Assembly (NCBI GenBank): GCA_963766765.1
Contig: CAVYBR010000008.1
Location: forward strand, 1 to 64,000
DNA from: JACCQS01 sp963766765
GTDB lineage: Bacteria > Actinomycetota > Actinomycetes > Mycobacteriales > Geodermatophilaceae
DNA: 64,000 nucleotides
Reading direction: 5' to 3'
Below are positions 52,888-61,967 of the stretch, one piece after another. Within the stretch, counting starts at the first letter, position 1; the number at the start of each line of letters is the position of its first letter. A program made the position numbers and the translations under genes. The notes under the pieces are model-generated. The model was not told the origin of the DNA. It saw only the letters and a list, made by a program, of their open reading frames with translations, and ran no database searches.

Positions 52888-53543
52888 CCGATGAAGACTT
52901 CCACCTGACTGAAGACGGTGTCATCCGTCAGCATGTCGCTGTGTCCGATGCAGGCGGTCTTGGTGTTGGTCGCGCCGACCAGCCGAACGCTGGAATCCGG
53001 ATTGATGGTCGTGTCACAGGCTGACCACCAGGTCCGGTAGCGCACCGCCCCGGGCGTCTCGTCCCCGGAGTTCAGCTCAGCCAAGAACGCCGACTTGGGC
53101 CGCATCTCCTTGCAGCTGGTCTGCGGACAGAACCTGGCCGTCGACGTCCCATGGTTGGCGCCGGCCAAGGAGACCCAGGCATCCACTTCGTTCTGGCCGC
53201 CGAGGTTCTTCAGGTAATAGCGCGATGACATGGAGCCCATCGAGTGGCTCACGATGTCGATGGTCGCCCATCCGGTTTGCGCCTGGATCTGATCGACCTT
53301 GGTCTTGAGCTCCTGAGCCGTTGTGACGTTGCTCTGGGCCGTGTTGTAGCTGATCGCGAACAGCTCGGCATCGACATAGCCAATCGCCCGGAACGACGCG
53401 AGCATCTCGTTCCAGGTCGCGCCGCTGCTGTTCCAGCCGTGTACGAACAGGATCGGCTGGTGGACGGTCGCCGCATGGGCAGGGACGACCGGCAAGAAGG
53501 CAACAGCCAGCACGGCCAGGACGATGGTCAGAACACGACGCAT
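52884..53543 (-). CDS. secreted alpha/beta-hydrolase, triacylglycerol lipase family
   Basis: A 219-residue exported esterase. Signal peptide MRRVLTIVLAVLAVAFLPVV ending AHA. The oxyanion strand is PILFVHGWNSSGATW, the nucleophile elbow is IVSHSMGSMSSRY with Ser in S-H-S-M-G, and the His candidate is in TACIGHSDMLTDD. Resembles Streptomyces and Bacillus LipA-type small lipases. Four cysteines probably form disulfides. Confidence 0.9.
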   Translation of the reverse strand: MRRVLTIVLAVLAVAFLPVVPAHAATVHQPILFVHGWNSSGATWNEMLASFRAIGYVDAELFAISYNTAQSNVTTAQELKTKVDQIQAQTGWATIDIVSHSMGSMSSRYYLKNLGGQNEVDAWVSLAGANHGTSTARFCPQTSCKEMRPKSAFLAELNSGDETPGAVRYRTWWSACDTTINPDSSVRLVGATNTKTACIGHSDMLTDDTVFSQVEVFIG

Positions 53544-53624
53544 TGATTGCTCCTCGTGACCTACGGACTGTCACGGTCTCATGGGCAACGCGGTTTCAGA
53601 TAGGCCCGCGTGGGCCGCGCCTCG

Positions 53625-54351
53625 TCAGCTCCTCCGCAGCGCTCGGACCGCGAGCGCCGTCAGCCACCCGAACCCACTGATGACCGCGACTCGCTGGAAC
53701 AGGCCGCCGAAGCTGACCAGCGACTTAGCCTGGGCAAAGCCCGCGCTGGCAAGACCGAATGCCGGCAGCATGAGCAAGCCGGAGCCGGCCGAGTACCGAG
53801 CCCAACCGTGCTCGCCCTTGTGGTGAAAGCGTCGCGCGGTGACCAACGCCGCAGCCGGCAAGCCGAGGAACGTGGGCACCGACATCAGGTCGTGCAAGAA
53901 GCCAGTTCTCGTGGTGTCGGTCAGGAGGTCAGGCGTGCCCGGTGGGTACCCGCTGACGGGGTCGGTCCGGAAAGCTGCCGCACCGATCAAGCCGACGGCC
54001 GCCGCGCCGATCAGGATCGGGGCAGCCTTCCGGACGTCCAGGACGTGCCGCCGATCGCACCAAGCCTGCCGCGTACGCGAGATATAGCGCTCCGGTCACG
54101 GTGAAGTTCGTGACCTGAACCGCTCGCCGCGGTCCCAGCGCCAGGGAGCTCACCGGATGTCGCAGCGGGTCGTAGTCGGGCCGAGTCGCTCCGTCCATTA
54201 GGAACGTGGTTACGAACACTGGTCCGGCCACGACTCCGCACGCGAGCAATCGCCGGGTGAGTTTCGCCGAACGAGTGTCTGATGTACGGGATATCGGGCC
54301 CCCTCCACACGGTTTCCTGCCGGATCGTCGCAGAACGCCGGACTGCCTCAC
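53625..54351 (-). CDS. DUF998 integral membrane protein (one frameshift)
   Basis: Multi-pass membrane protein of about 240 residues. RRLLACGVVAGPVFVTTFLM, HPVSSLALGPRRAVQVTNFT and, after a break near 54,010, AAFRTDPVSGYPPGTPDLLT and TGFLHDLMSVPTFLGLPAAA match DUF998. The GTG at 54351 overlaps the mannosidase stop (GTGA), so the two are probably translated together. Function unknown. Confidence 0.8.
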
Positions 54352-57122
54352 GCGTCCTGTCCGGTCTCCGAGCGCAAGCGAAGTTGCACCGTCGCGATCT
54401 CCCAGGGTCGCATCGCAAGCTCCAATCGGTCGTCGGTCAGCGGCAGGTCCGCACCAGCGCGCCCGAACAGGTCCGTGCGACGAGCCGCCCGTACGCCGCC
54501 GACCACGGCAACCGTCGGTGCCGGATGCTCAGCCACGATGCGCAGCTCCAGCCAGTCCTCCCGGCGGCGAAGGCTGCACAGCATCACTCCCTCCCCGGTG
54601 AGCCTCAAGCCCTCGGCCGCGGTGAGCGGCAGACCTGGGGCAGCGCTCCCCGGAACGGCATGCAGCTCGTACAGGAACCGCTCCGCCGCCGCCAACACCC
54701 CCGCCTCCGACCATGTCCCGGTGTGCGGCATGACCGCGACGTGTGTCGTCGTAGCGCCCAAGCTCTGTGCGTCCGGCGTGGGGATCTCCGGCCCGGCCGG
54801 CTCCTCGCGGTACGGGTGAATGCTGCGGCTGAGCTGGCCCACGGCACGGACGAGGGTCATCGCGAGTGCACGGCCACCGTCGACGAGTTCGTACTCGGAG
54901 GCATGATCGAGCAGAACTGCGGCACCCCCGGCATCGACGAAGCCACTTGCCGGGTATGTCGGGATCGGCTCCTCGCCCCAGCCGCCCTCATTCGTGAGCC
55001 CCCGCTCCGTGACGGCGAACTGACCCTCGGCGTACGACGACGTCGCTGGCACGGCTAGCCCGACGTGCAGCCGGGTTCGATGGTCGGTGCTCGGATTGAC
55101 GAAGCCGACGGACAACCGTACGAATGGTTCGCCGGTACGAAGCTCCACCCGCATCGTGACAGTTGTCGGCCGGACCTCAGGACTGCGCGCGCCTCGGTCC
55201 GGGGTCAGGCCGGCGGGCCAGCTGAACACACGGTCGACGACGAGCGCGGCGAGAAGCGGCCCGGTCTCGGCCGTGCCCACACTCACCTCATCAGGCGATT
55301 CGACCAGGAGGTCCTGCGCGGGCGGACCGTAGTTGTAGGTGTCCCCGACATCGCCACCGTCGACGATCCGTCCTACGCCGTCCAGCACCGTGCCGTCGGC
55401 GGCTGTGACTCGGAGGCAGCCATCGGCCCGCACGGATACGGATACAAGCCCGTTGTCCAATGTGGACTCAGTGGCAGCGACCGGCGCGACGCTGGCGCGT
55501 TCAGCGGGGCCAGCGGGGTCAGCGCCAGCGGAGTCGCCATCGGCCACTCGCGCGGTGGTCCAGCCCAACGCCGGCGTCGGCACATCGACCACCACCGTCC
55601 GGAGCGGCTCGGCCAGGACCCGCAGTGTCCACAGACCACCCGCCTTCCGCGCCAAGCGGTCGATCTCGTCGGCAGCCGCGTCGATGTCGAACGTCGGATC
55701 GCCGATGCGGCCGACATGAAACGTGACGGTTCGTTCCTCCTGCGTCCAGGCTTGGATGCGGCTGTTGAACAACTCCTGCCCGAAGCTGCGCCGGATGAGC
55801 GCCTCACGCAACGCCTCCGCTGGAAACTCGGCCTCGAGCAGAAGTCTCGGTGACCGGCCGATCTCCTGCGTCACAAGACGGCTGCCGTCGGCCAGCTCCA
55901 GCACCACGTCGGTGGCGTCCTCGCCGACGACGAGGGTCAACGGCACCAGGCCACTTCGGCGCTCCGGAGACGGATTGATGATCAAAGCCGCATCACACGG
56001 GACGTCGCTGGCCAGCGTGGTCACGACACCGTCCCGTACGGCTTGACCCAGATGGTCCGCCTCCGCGATCCGGGCCGCGACCTGGATCGCGGTCTCGTCT
56101 ACGCCGCAACCGGTTACGGAGTCATGGCCGCTGGAGGCGATCAGGCGCTCCCAGGCCATGTCCAGGAAATGGCCGGGCCAGGTCGCACCCCACAGTGCGG
56201 CCCACGGTTCGGCGTATCGCGTGACCATGCGCTCTGCCCGAGCCATGTCTTTCTTGAGGTATCCCCGTACGGACAGCACGCCGGGGAGGATGTTGGCTCG
56301 AGCGTGACTCCGGAGTTCTCCCGCACAGAGGCGCAGCGAGTCGTCGTCCGGGTCGAGGCGCCCGATGTAGTCCCCGAGCGTGCACACCTGCAGCCGGATC
56401 GGGCCGCGTCCGTCGCGCAGGGATCGCACCGTCGACATCAACGTGGGGAGCGGGGCGGCGTGGTCCGTGCCGTACATCGCCAGCATCGGATCCGCGCCGA
56501 ACCACGGCCGCATCCGGCTGGCGAATTCGGCGGCCCGCCGATCGAGCGCGGCGGCATCGGAGAGCAGGTAGGCGGCATTTCCGTACCCGCCGGGCAGGTA
56601 CTCACACCGTACGTACGAACCGTCCGGCGCTGCCCAGCGGAAGCTGTGGAAGTCCACAATGGACGGAACACCACGCCACACGCACGCATGAGACAGACCG
56701 GCGAGCCGCAGGAATTGCGGCATCTGGGCGCAATGACCGAACATGTCGGGTAGGTACCCGACGTCCATCGATGCGCCGAGCGTTGTCGCCTCACGCCAAC
56801 CGTTCTCCAGGTTGCGGACGATGGTTTCGCCGGAGCAGAGGAACTCGTCGAGCAGGATCTGCCAGGGGCCGAGTGCCAGTTGGCCGGAGTGCACCAACGC
56901 CCTTACCCGCTCGGTGTCCTCGGGTCGCACTTCGAGGTGATCGTTGATGGCGGCGGTCTGCCCGTCGAGAGTGAAGCGAAACTCGGGATCGGCCTCGGCA
57001 CGGGTCAACACGTCGTCTAGCAGTGCCACCAGGCGCATCCGGAAGCGCTGGAACGGTTCGTACCATTCGCGGTCCCAATGGGTATGCGGGACCAGGTAGA
57101 CGATCTCCGGGTCGCCCGCCAT
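54348..57122 (-). CDS. alpha-mannosidase, glycoside hydrolase family 38
   Basis: Zinc-dependent alpha-mannosidase of about 924 residues. VYLVPHTHWDREWYEPFQRF holds the first zinc ligands; GYLPDMFGHCAQMPQFLRLA holds the catalytic Asp in D-M-F-G-H; SSGHDSVTGCGVDETAIQVA carries a further zinc His. The C-terminal half is beta-rich (GH38C). I start at MAGDPEIVYLVPH (57122) rather than at 57182, since the extra 20 residues are not conserved. No signal peptide, so cytoplasmic; likely degrades internalised mannosyl-oligosaccharides. Confidence 0.92.
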   Translation of the reverse strand: MAGDPEIVYLVPHTHWDREWYEPFQRFRMRLVALLDDVLTRAEADPEFRFTLDGQTAAINDHLEVRPEDTERVRALVHSGQLALGPWQILLDEFLCSGETIVRNLENGWREATTLGASMDVGYLPDMFGHCAQMPQFLRLAGLSHACVWRGVPSIVDFHSFRWAAPDGSYVRCEYLPGGYGNAAYLLSDAAALDRRAAEFASRMRPWFGADPMLAMYGTDHAAPLPTLMSTVRSLRDGRGPIRLQVCTLGDYIGRLDPDDDSLRLCAGELRSHARANILPGVLSVRGYLKKDMARAERMVTRYAEPWAALWGATWPGHFLDMAWERLIASSGHDSVTGCGVDETAIQVAARIAEADHLGQAVRDGVVTTLASDVPCDAALIINPSPERRSGLVPLTLVVGEDATDVVLELADGSRLVTQEIGRSPRLLLEAEFPAEALREALIRRSFGQELFNSRIQAWTQEERTVTFHVGRIGDPTFDIDAAADEIDRLARKAGGLWTLRVLAEPLRTVVVDVPTPALGWTTARVADGDSAGADPAGPAERASVAPVAATESTLDNGLVSVSVRADGCLRVTAADGTVLDGVGRIVDGGDVGDTYNYGPPAQDLLVESPDEVSVGTAETGPLLAALVVDRVFSWPAGLTPDRGARSPEVRPTTVTMRVELRTGEPFVRLSVGFVNPSTDHRTRLHVGLAVPATSSYAEGQFAVTERGLTNEGGWGEEPIPTYPASGFVDAGGAAVLLDHASEYELVDGGRALAMTLVRAVGQLSRSIHPYREEPAGPEIPTPDAQSLGATTTHVAVMPHTGTWSEAGVLAAAERFLYELHAVPGSAAPGLPLTAAEGLRLTGEGVMLCSLRRREDWLELRIVAEHPAPTVAVVGGVRAARRTDLFGRAGADLPLTDDRLELAMRPWEIATVQLRLRSETGQDA

Positions 57123-57279
57123 CACCGCAAAGCTACAGACCGGGCCGGGGTGGGCCAGCGCGGCCAGTGCGCTGCTTCGCATTGCACCCGGATTGCGCCC
57201 GTCGCCGGTAGTGCGTCACCGGTGATTGGTGCAATGAGGATGCAATGCGGTGACCGCTGCGCCGGGCCGACCTGATGGC

Positions 57280-58422
57280 TCAGGCGTCGTAGTCGATGGT
57301 GACGGCGTCCGAGACCGGCAGCGATTGGCAGGTCAGGACGAAGCCCGCGTCCAGTTCGGACTGGTCGAGCGCGTAGTTGCGGCGCAGATCGACCTCGCCG
57401 GAGACGACCTTTGCCCGGCAGGTGCCGCAGACCCCGCCCTTGCAGGCGAACGGCAGATCCGGACGTACTCGTTGCGCACCATCCAGAATGGACATGTCCC
57501 GCGCGATGGTGACCGGTGTCGTACGGCCGTCGAGGATGACCAGAACCTCGGAGGACGGGCCCTCGATGCCGGCTTCTTCATGCAGTACGGGCGGCGGCGG
57601 GATGTCATCGACGTAGAAGAGCTCTTGGTGCACCCGGGCACGCTCGACACCGAATTCCTCGAGCACGGCCTGGGCATCGGTGACCATCCCGAACGGCCCG
57701 CACAGCCACCAATGATCCACGGAGGAGACGTCGATCAAGGCGGGCAACAACTCTCGGAGTTTCGCCCCGTCCAGTCGACCGGTGAAGAGTTCGGCTTCTC
57801 GGGGTTCCCGGGAGAGGACGTGCACGAGGTCGAGTTGGGTGTTGTATTCGTCCTTCAAGTCGGCGAGGTCCTCAGCGAACATCACCGTGTCGGTACGGCG
57901 GTTGCCGTACAGCAGCGTCACCTGGTTGTCCGGGTTCGTGAGAACGGTGGCGGCGATCGAGAGCACCGGCGTGATGCCCGAGCCGGCGGCGATGAAGACG
58001 TGGTGCCCGGCAGCGTCGAGGTCCGGGGTGAAGCGCCCGGTCGGCGGGAGCACGTCGATCTCGTCGCCGGCGCGCACCTCGCGGCTGAGCCACGTTGAGA
58101 ACAAGCCGTCCGGAACCTCGCGTACCCCCACTCGGGGTGCCGAGCCGGCCGGGGCGCAGATCGAGTACGAGCGGCGCTCCTCGCGGCCGTCGATCATCCG
58201 GCGCAAGGTCAGCGACTGGCCGGGCAAGAAGTCATAGGCCTCGGCCAGCTCCGGCGGCACCTCGAAGGTCACCGCGACCGCATCGTCGGTGAGCCGCTCG
58301 ACGTCAGCTACTCGCAGCGGGCGAAACTCGGCCCGCGGACGGGTCTTCTGTGCCGCCACTTCTTCCGGCTCGACCGAGGCGGGTGTCGGCGTTGACGTCG
58401 GCGAGCTGGGTTGCGCGCTCAA
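57280..58422 (-). CDS. paaE: phenylacetyl-CoA epoxidase reductase subunit PaaE
   Basis: NADPH reductase passing electrons to the PaaAC oxygenase. 380 residues: FAD/NAD module (MIDGREERRSYSICAPAGSA, GHHVFIAAGSGITPVLSIAA, WWLCGPFGMVTDAQAVLEEF) and C-terminal plant-type ferredoxin with CKGGVCGTCRAKV plus LTCQSLP as the four [2Fe-2S] cysteines. Last gene of paaABCDE. A 135-base spacer with degenerate palindromes separates it from paaD. Confidence 0.95.
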   Translation of the reverse strand: MSAQPSSPTSTPTPASVEPEEVAAQKTRPRAEFRPLRVADVERLTDDAVAVTFEVPPELAEAYDFLPGQSLTLRRMIDGREERRSYSICAPAGSAPRVGVREVPDGLFSTWLSREVRAGDEIDVLPPTGRFTPDLDAAGHHVFIAAGSGITPVLSIAATVLTNPDNQVTLLYGNRRTDTVMFAEDLADLKDEYNTQLDLVHVLSREPREAELFTGRLDGAKLRELLPALIDVSSVDHWWLCGPFGMVTDAQAVLEEFGVERARVHQELFYVDDIPPPPVLHEEAGIEGPSSEVLVILDGRTTPVTIARDMSILDGAQRVRPDLPFACKGGVCGTCRAKVVSGEVDLRRNYALDQSELDAGFVLTCQSLPVSDAVTIDYDA

Positions 58423-58442
58423 GATCGACCACCGCTTGCTGA

Positions 58443-58516
58443 CTCAGGGCGGCCCTGAGGCGAATGATTCGACTGAAGGGCGCCCTGAGTCGAACCTATT
58501 GGCACAAGGCGTCCTT
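58443..58516. repeat. three degenerate GGGCGCCC-centred palindromes in the paaD-paaE spacer
   Basis: CTCAGGGC-G-GCCCTGAG (58443-58459), ACTGAAGGGCGCCCTGAGT (58471-58489) and a weaker AAGGCGTCCTT (58506-58516) follow each other at roughly 30-base intervals. They lie between co-directional genes of one operon. Confidence 0.6.
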
Positions 58517-58557
58517 CACTCAAGTAGCGGTGCGGGCTTGGCGCGCGGTTCACGGGC

Positions 58558-59073
58558 TCAGATTTCCTTGATGTGCTCGAACGGCTCCAGGCAGGACTGG
58601 CACCGCCACAGGGACTTGCACGGCGTCGAGCTGAACCTGGACAACTCGGTCGTACGCGCAGATCCGCATTGCGGACAGCGGATCGTCCGTACGGTTGCCC
58701 CGAGGTCCAGCTGGATCGGCCCGGTCGGCCGGACGGGTGCCGTGTGCGGCGGCGAGATCCCCGCCTTTGCGAGCTTGGCCCGGCCGGCATCGCTGATCCA
58801 GTCCGTCGACCAGGCCGGCTCGAGCACCGTGTGTACTTCGACGTCGGTGTATCCGGCTTTCAGGAGTGCCCGCTTCAAGTCGACCTTCATGGCATCCATC
58901 GCCGGGCAGCCGCTGTAGGTGGGGGTTATCGAGACGACAACGGTTCCGGTGGGTGTGACCCAGACATCGCGCAGCACACCGAGGTCGGCGAGGGTGAGCA
59001 TGGGGAGTTCGGGATCGGTCACGGTCTCGGCAACTTTGCGTACGTCGGGAAGTGCCCCGTGGACGGTCGTCAC
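58558..59073 (-). CDS. paaD: phenylacetyl-CoA epoxidase subunit PaaD
   Basis: DUF59/MIP18-like protein thought to help iron-sulfur or iron-centre assembly in the epoxidase. 171 residues: VAETVTDPELPMLTLADLGV, ITPTYSGCPAMDAMKVDLKR and a C-terminal zinc-ribbon-like CPQCGS...CKSLWRCQSC. The start overlaps the paaC stop by 4 bases (ATGA). Confidence 0.95.
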   Translation of the reverse strand: MTTVHGALPDVRKVAETVTDPELPMLTLADLGVLRDVWVTPTGTVVVSITPTYSGCPAMDAMKVDLKRALLKAGYTDVEVHTVLEPAWSTDWISDAGRAKLAKAGISPPHTAPVRPTGPIQLDLGATVRTIRCPQCGSARTTELSRFSSTPCKSLWRCQSCLEPFEHIKEI

Positions 59074-59972
59074 CAGGTCGCCTCCGGATGTGCCCGGGCC
59101 AGGCTCTGCATCTCGGCGAGCAGGTCGGTCAGCGTGTCCGTGTGCTGCCCATCCCGACCGCGGCCGTCGTTCGGCGCGCCAGCGGCCTCGTCCGGAATGT
59201 CGAGCGTCGCCGCAGCGAGGACTTCCGCGACAACGGAATCGAATTCCGCGCGCAGCGTCGTCGGGTCCACGCCGATGCCTGCTTCGGCCAGCCGCACCTC
59301 GATGTCATGCGGTTCGAAGAGCTCGTTCACGTACGGCCAGATCTCGGCGAGACCCTCGACCGCTCGCCGATGCGACTCCTCCGTTCCGTCACCGAGTCGC
59401 AGCAACCAGCGCGCCGCGTAGTCACGGTGATAGGTCACCTCTTTGACGCCTTTTGCCGCGATCGCCGCCAGCACCGGGTCGCGGGATGTCCGGAGATGAT
59501 CCAGCAACGCAAGTCGGTAGGTCGAGAAGACCAGCAGCCGGGCCACGGATTGGGCGAAGTCGCCGTTGTCCAGTTCGACGAGCGTGACGTTGCGGAAGTC
59601 GGGCGCATCGCGGAGGTAGGCGTAGGCGTCCTCGTCGCGATCCGAGCCGTCGGCCTTGCCGGCCCGGGCCAAGAGCAGCCGAGCCTGCCCGAGCAGGTCC
59701 AGCGCGATGTTGGCCAGCGCGACCTCGTCCTCCAGCTCCGGGGCCCAGGAAACCCACTCCTGCAGCCGGTGGGAGAGCACCAGGGCGTCGTCGCCGAGCA
59801 TCAGGCAATACGTGGCGAGTTCCGTACCGCCCACACCGGACGGTACGGATGTATCGACTCCGGCCAGCGGGTCTTCGAAACTCGAGCCGAATGCCCAGCG
59901 CTGCTCGTCGTTGTCAGCCGCGATCGAGCCGTAGGCGTCGGCGAATTCGGTGCTGTGATCAGTGTGTTCCAT
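59070..59972 (-). CDS. paaC: phenylacetyl-CoA epoxidase subunit PaaC
   Basis: Structural ferritin-like subunit that pairs with PaaA. 300 residues: YCLMLGDDALVLSHRLQEWV, EDEVALANIALDLLGQARLL, KGVKEVTYHRDYAARWLLRL and LAEIWPYVNELFEPHDIEVR. The overlap with paaD and the 9-base gap from paaB support one operon. Confidence 0.95.
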   Translation of the reverse strand: MEHTDHSTEFADAYGSIAADNDEQRWAFGSSFEDPLAGVDTSVPSGVGGTELATYCLMLGDDALVLSHRLQEWVSWAPELEDEVALANIALDLLGQARLLLARAGKADGSDRDEDAYAYLRDAPDFRNVTLVELDNGDFAQSVARLLVFSTYRLALLDHLRTSRDPVLAAIAAKGVKEVTYHRDYAARWLLRLGDGTEESHRRAVEGLAEIWPYVNELFEPHDIEVRLAEAGIGVDPTTLRAEFDSVVAEVLAAATLDIPDEAAGAPNDGRGRDGQHTDTLTDLLAEMQSLARAHPEATW

Positions 59973-59981
59973 TGCGCGCCA

Positions 59982-60362
59982 TCACATGTGGGGGACGTTG
60001 TCGGGAATCTCGTAGAAGGTCGGGTGTCGATAGACCTTGTCCCCGCTCGGCGCAAAGAAGGCATCCTTCTCGTCCGGACTCGACGCGGTGATCGCCGCCG
60101 CGGGGACCACCCAGATGCTTACTCCCTCGTTGCGTCGGGTGTAGACATCGCGCGCGTTGCCGAGAGCCATCTCGCCATCGGCGGCGTGCAGCGAGCCCAC
60201 GTGTACGTGGTTGAGCCCCCGCTTACCCCGTACGAACACTTCCCAGAGCGGCCAGCTGTTGCGCGGCGCCGTCTCGCCTTCGCCGGTAGGGACGGACGAG
60301 CCGGTCGGTACCGCCCCGTGCCCGCCTTCGGCGGTAAAGCTGCCCTCCGCCGCGTCGGTCAT
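59982..60362 (-). CDS. paaB: phenylacetyl-CoA epoxidase subunit PaaB
   Basis: Small bridging subunit of the epoxidase. 126 residues, of which about 35 at the N-terminus form a Gly/Thr-rich extension; the core reads WPLWEVFVRGKRGLNHVHVG, SLHAADGEMALGNARDVYTR and RNEGVSIWVVPAAAI. A 112-base spacer containing two identical perfect palindromes separates it from paaA. Confidence 0.94.
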   Translation of the reverse strand: MTDAAEGSFTAEGGHGAVPTGSSVPTGEGETAPRNSWPLWEVFVRGKRGLNHVHVGSLHAADGEMALGNARDVYTRRNEGVSIWVVPAAAITASSPDEKDAFFAPSGDKVYRHPTFYEIPDNVPHM

Positions 60363-60382
60363 GGGGCACTCCCGCCCGAAAA

Positions 60383-60449
60383 CGGGACGTTATGCGCATA
60401 ACGTCCCGGAATCGAGTCCTGAAACGGGACGTTATGCGCATAACGTCCC
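60383..60449. repeat. second doublet of the 24-bp ATGCGCAT-core palindrome
   Basis: The 24-bp palindrome GGGACGTTATGC plus exact complement starts at 60384 and 60426, 42 bases apart, exactly as at 46307/46349. The two palindromes are identical to those copies, while the 18 bases between them differ. It sits inside the paa operon between paaA and paaB. Confidence 0.9.
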
Positions 60450-60474
60450 ATGGGATTGAACCGTCGGTACCGCG

Positions 60475-61452
60475 TCATGCCGCTGCGGTTCGACTTCGGG
60501 CGGCTTGCTTGTCGGCGTACGCGATCGCGGCCTCGCGTACCCACGTCCCGCCTTCGTGCGCCGTGCGCCGGTGCTCGATCCGTTCCTTGTTGCATGGCCC
60601 GTCGCCGCTGACAACCCGCTTGAAGTCTTCCCAGTCGACCTCGCCGAAGTCGTAGTGGCCGCTGGTCGCGTTCCAGCGCAGGTCGGCGTCCGGCAGCGTG
60701 ACGCCGAGCGCTTCGGCCTGGGGTACGGACATGTCCACGAACCGCTGCCGCAACTCATCATTGGTGTGCCGCTTGATCTTCCAAGCCATCGACTGTTCGG
60801 TGTTGGGCGAGTCCTCGTCGGGTGGCCCGAACATCATCAGGGACGGCCACCACCAGCGGTTGACCGAGTCCTGCACCATCTCGCGCTGCGCATCGGTGCC
60901 GCGCATCATCGTCATCAGAAGCTCGTAGCCCTGCCGCTGGTGGAAGGACTCCTCTTTACAGATTCGCACCATGGCGCGGGCGTACGGACCGAAGGAACTG
61001 CGGCACAGCGGGACCTGATTACAGATCGCTGCCCCGTCGACGAGCCAGCCGATCACACCGACGTCGGCGTATTCCGGGGTCGGGTAGTTGAAGATCGAGG
61101 AGTACTTCTGTCGTCCTGAGATGAGCATCTCGGTCATCTCGCCGCGGTCGATTCCCAGCGTCTCGGCGGCGGAGTAGAGGTACATGCCGTGCCCGGCCTC
61201 GTCCTGGACCTTTGCCAGCAAGATCGCTTTGCGGCGTAGCGAGGGAGCGCGCGTGATCCAGTTGCCCTCGGGCTGCATTCCGATGATCTCGGAGTGCGCG
61301 TGTTGAGCGATCTGGCGGATCATGGTCTTGCGGTACTTCTCCGGCATCCAGTCCCGGGGTTCGATCCGCTGGTCGTGCGCGATCGTGTTCTCGAAATGCG
61401 TCTGCACGGCATCGTCATTGCCCGCTTTCGCCGCCTGCATCGCCTCGCTCAT
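60475..61452 (-). CDS. paaA: phenylacetyl-CoA epoxidase catalytic subunit PaaA
   Basis: Di-iron oxygenase subunit that epoxidises the ring of phenylacetyl-CoA. 325 residues: RDWMPEKYRKTMIRQIAQHA, the iron-ligand helices VQDEAGHGMYLYSAAETL and CKEESFHQRQGYELLMTMMR, and RWNATSGHYDFGEVDWEDFK. The start MSEAMQAAKAGND has GGAGG upstream; an open frame extends to 61566 but crosses the operator palindrome. First gene of paaABCDE, so control of the operon acts here. Confidence 0.96.
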   Translation of the reverse strand: MSEAMQAAKAGNDDAVQTHFENTIAHDQRIEPRDWMPEKYRKTMIRQIAQHAHSEIIGMQPEGNWITRAPSLRRKAILLAKVQDEAGHGMYLYSAAETLGIDRGEMTEMLISGRQKYSSIFNYPTPEYADVGVIGWLVDGAAICNQVPLCRSSFGPYARAMVRICKEESFHQRQGYELLMTMMRGTDAQREMVQDSVNRWWWPSLMMFGPPDEDSPNTEQSMAWKIKRHTNDELRQRFVDMSVPQAEALGVTLPDADLRWNATSGHYDFGEVDWEDFKRVVSGDGPCNKERIEHRRTAHEGGTWVREAAIAYADKQAARSRTAAA

Positions 61453-61466
61453 GATCCTCCAACCGA

Positions 61467-61478
61467 CCGAACGTTCGG
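61467..61478. promoter_or_regulatory. palindromic operator candidate upstream of paaA
   Basis: CCGAACGTTCGG is a perfect 12-bp palindrome whose near end is 14 bases before the paaA ATG. Placement and sequence fit a TetR-family (PaaR-type) repressor site, as known for phenylacetate operons. No tetR gene is in the window. Confidence 0.6.
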
Positions 61479-61655
61479 GTTCGCACCATAGCCACGGACC
61501 ACCTCGCGGAGCCGAGATTGCGGCTCTGCTCACTCCATAGTGTTCCGCCGACGGGCCGAGAGCCAATCCCCGGGTACCGCCTCGGGCTCTGTCCCCCTGG
61601 CGCGACTGTGGACTGCGCGGCCGAACTTCGGCGAAATGTCGGCATACTGGATTGT

Positions 61656-61940
61656 GTGACCTACGGCGACGGTGAGGATGAGCGGCCGACCAGGCGCCAT
61701 CCGACCAGACGCATGTCGCCCCGCTCGGCGGACTCCAGCGCGAGTGGCGCCGACCCGGACCGGGGCCGCGATCCGGTGCGTTCGAAGATCCTTTACAGCG
61801 GCATTGTCGCGTTGGTGGCAGCGATCGTCATTGCAATCGGTCTGGCCGCTCTGTTCGACATCTCCTTCTGGCCCGCGCTTGGGATCACCGCGCTGATCGG
61901 TCTCGGCCTGGCGATGTTGCTCGCCGTCCTCGTCGGCTGA
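61656..61940 (+). CDS. small membrane protein of unknown function
   Basis: About 94 residues with a GTG start (VTYGDGEDERPTRRHPTRRM). The first half is charged and disordered; the second has two hydrophobic helices (ILYSGIVALVAAIVIAIGLA, FWPALGITALIGLGLAMLLA). Divergent from paaA. No family recognised. Confidence 0.6.
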   Translation: MTYGDGEDERPTRRHPTRRMSPRSADSSASGADPDRGRDPVRSKILYSGIVALVAAIVIAIGLAALFDISFWPALGITALIGLGLAMLLAVLVG

Positions 61941-61967
61941 TCTCGCAGCGACTCGTACGCTGCTTGG

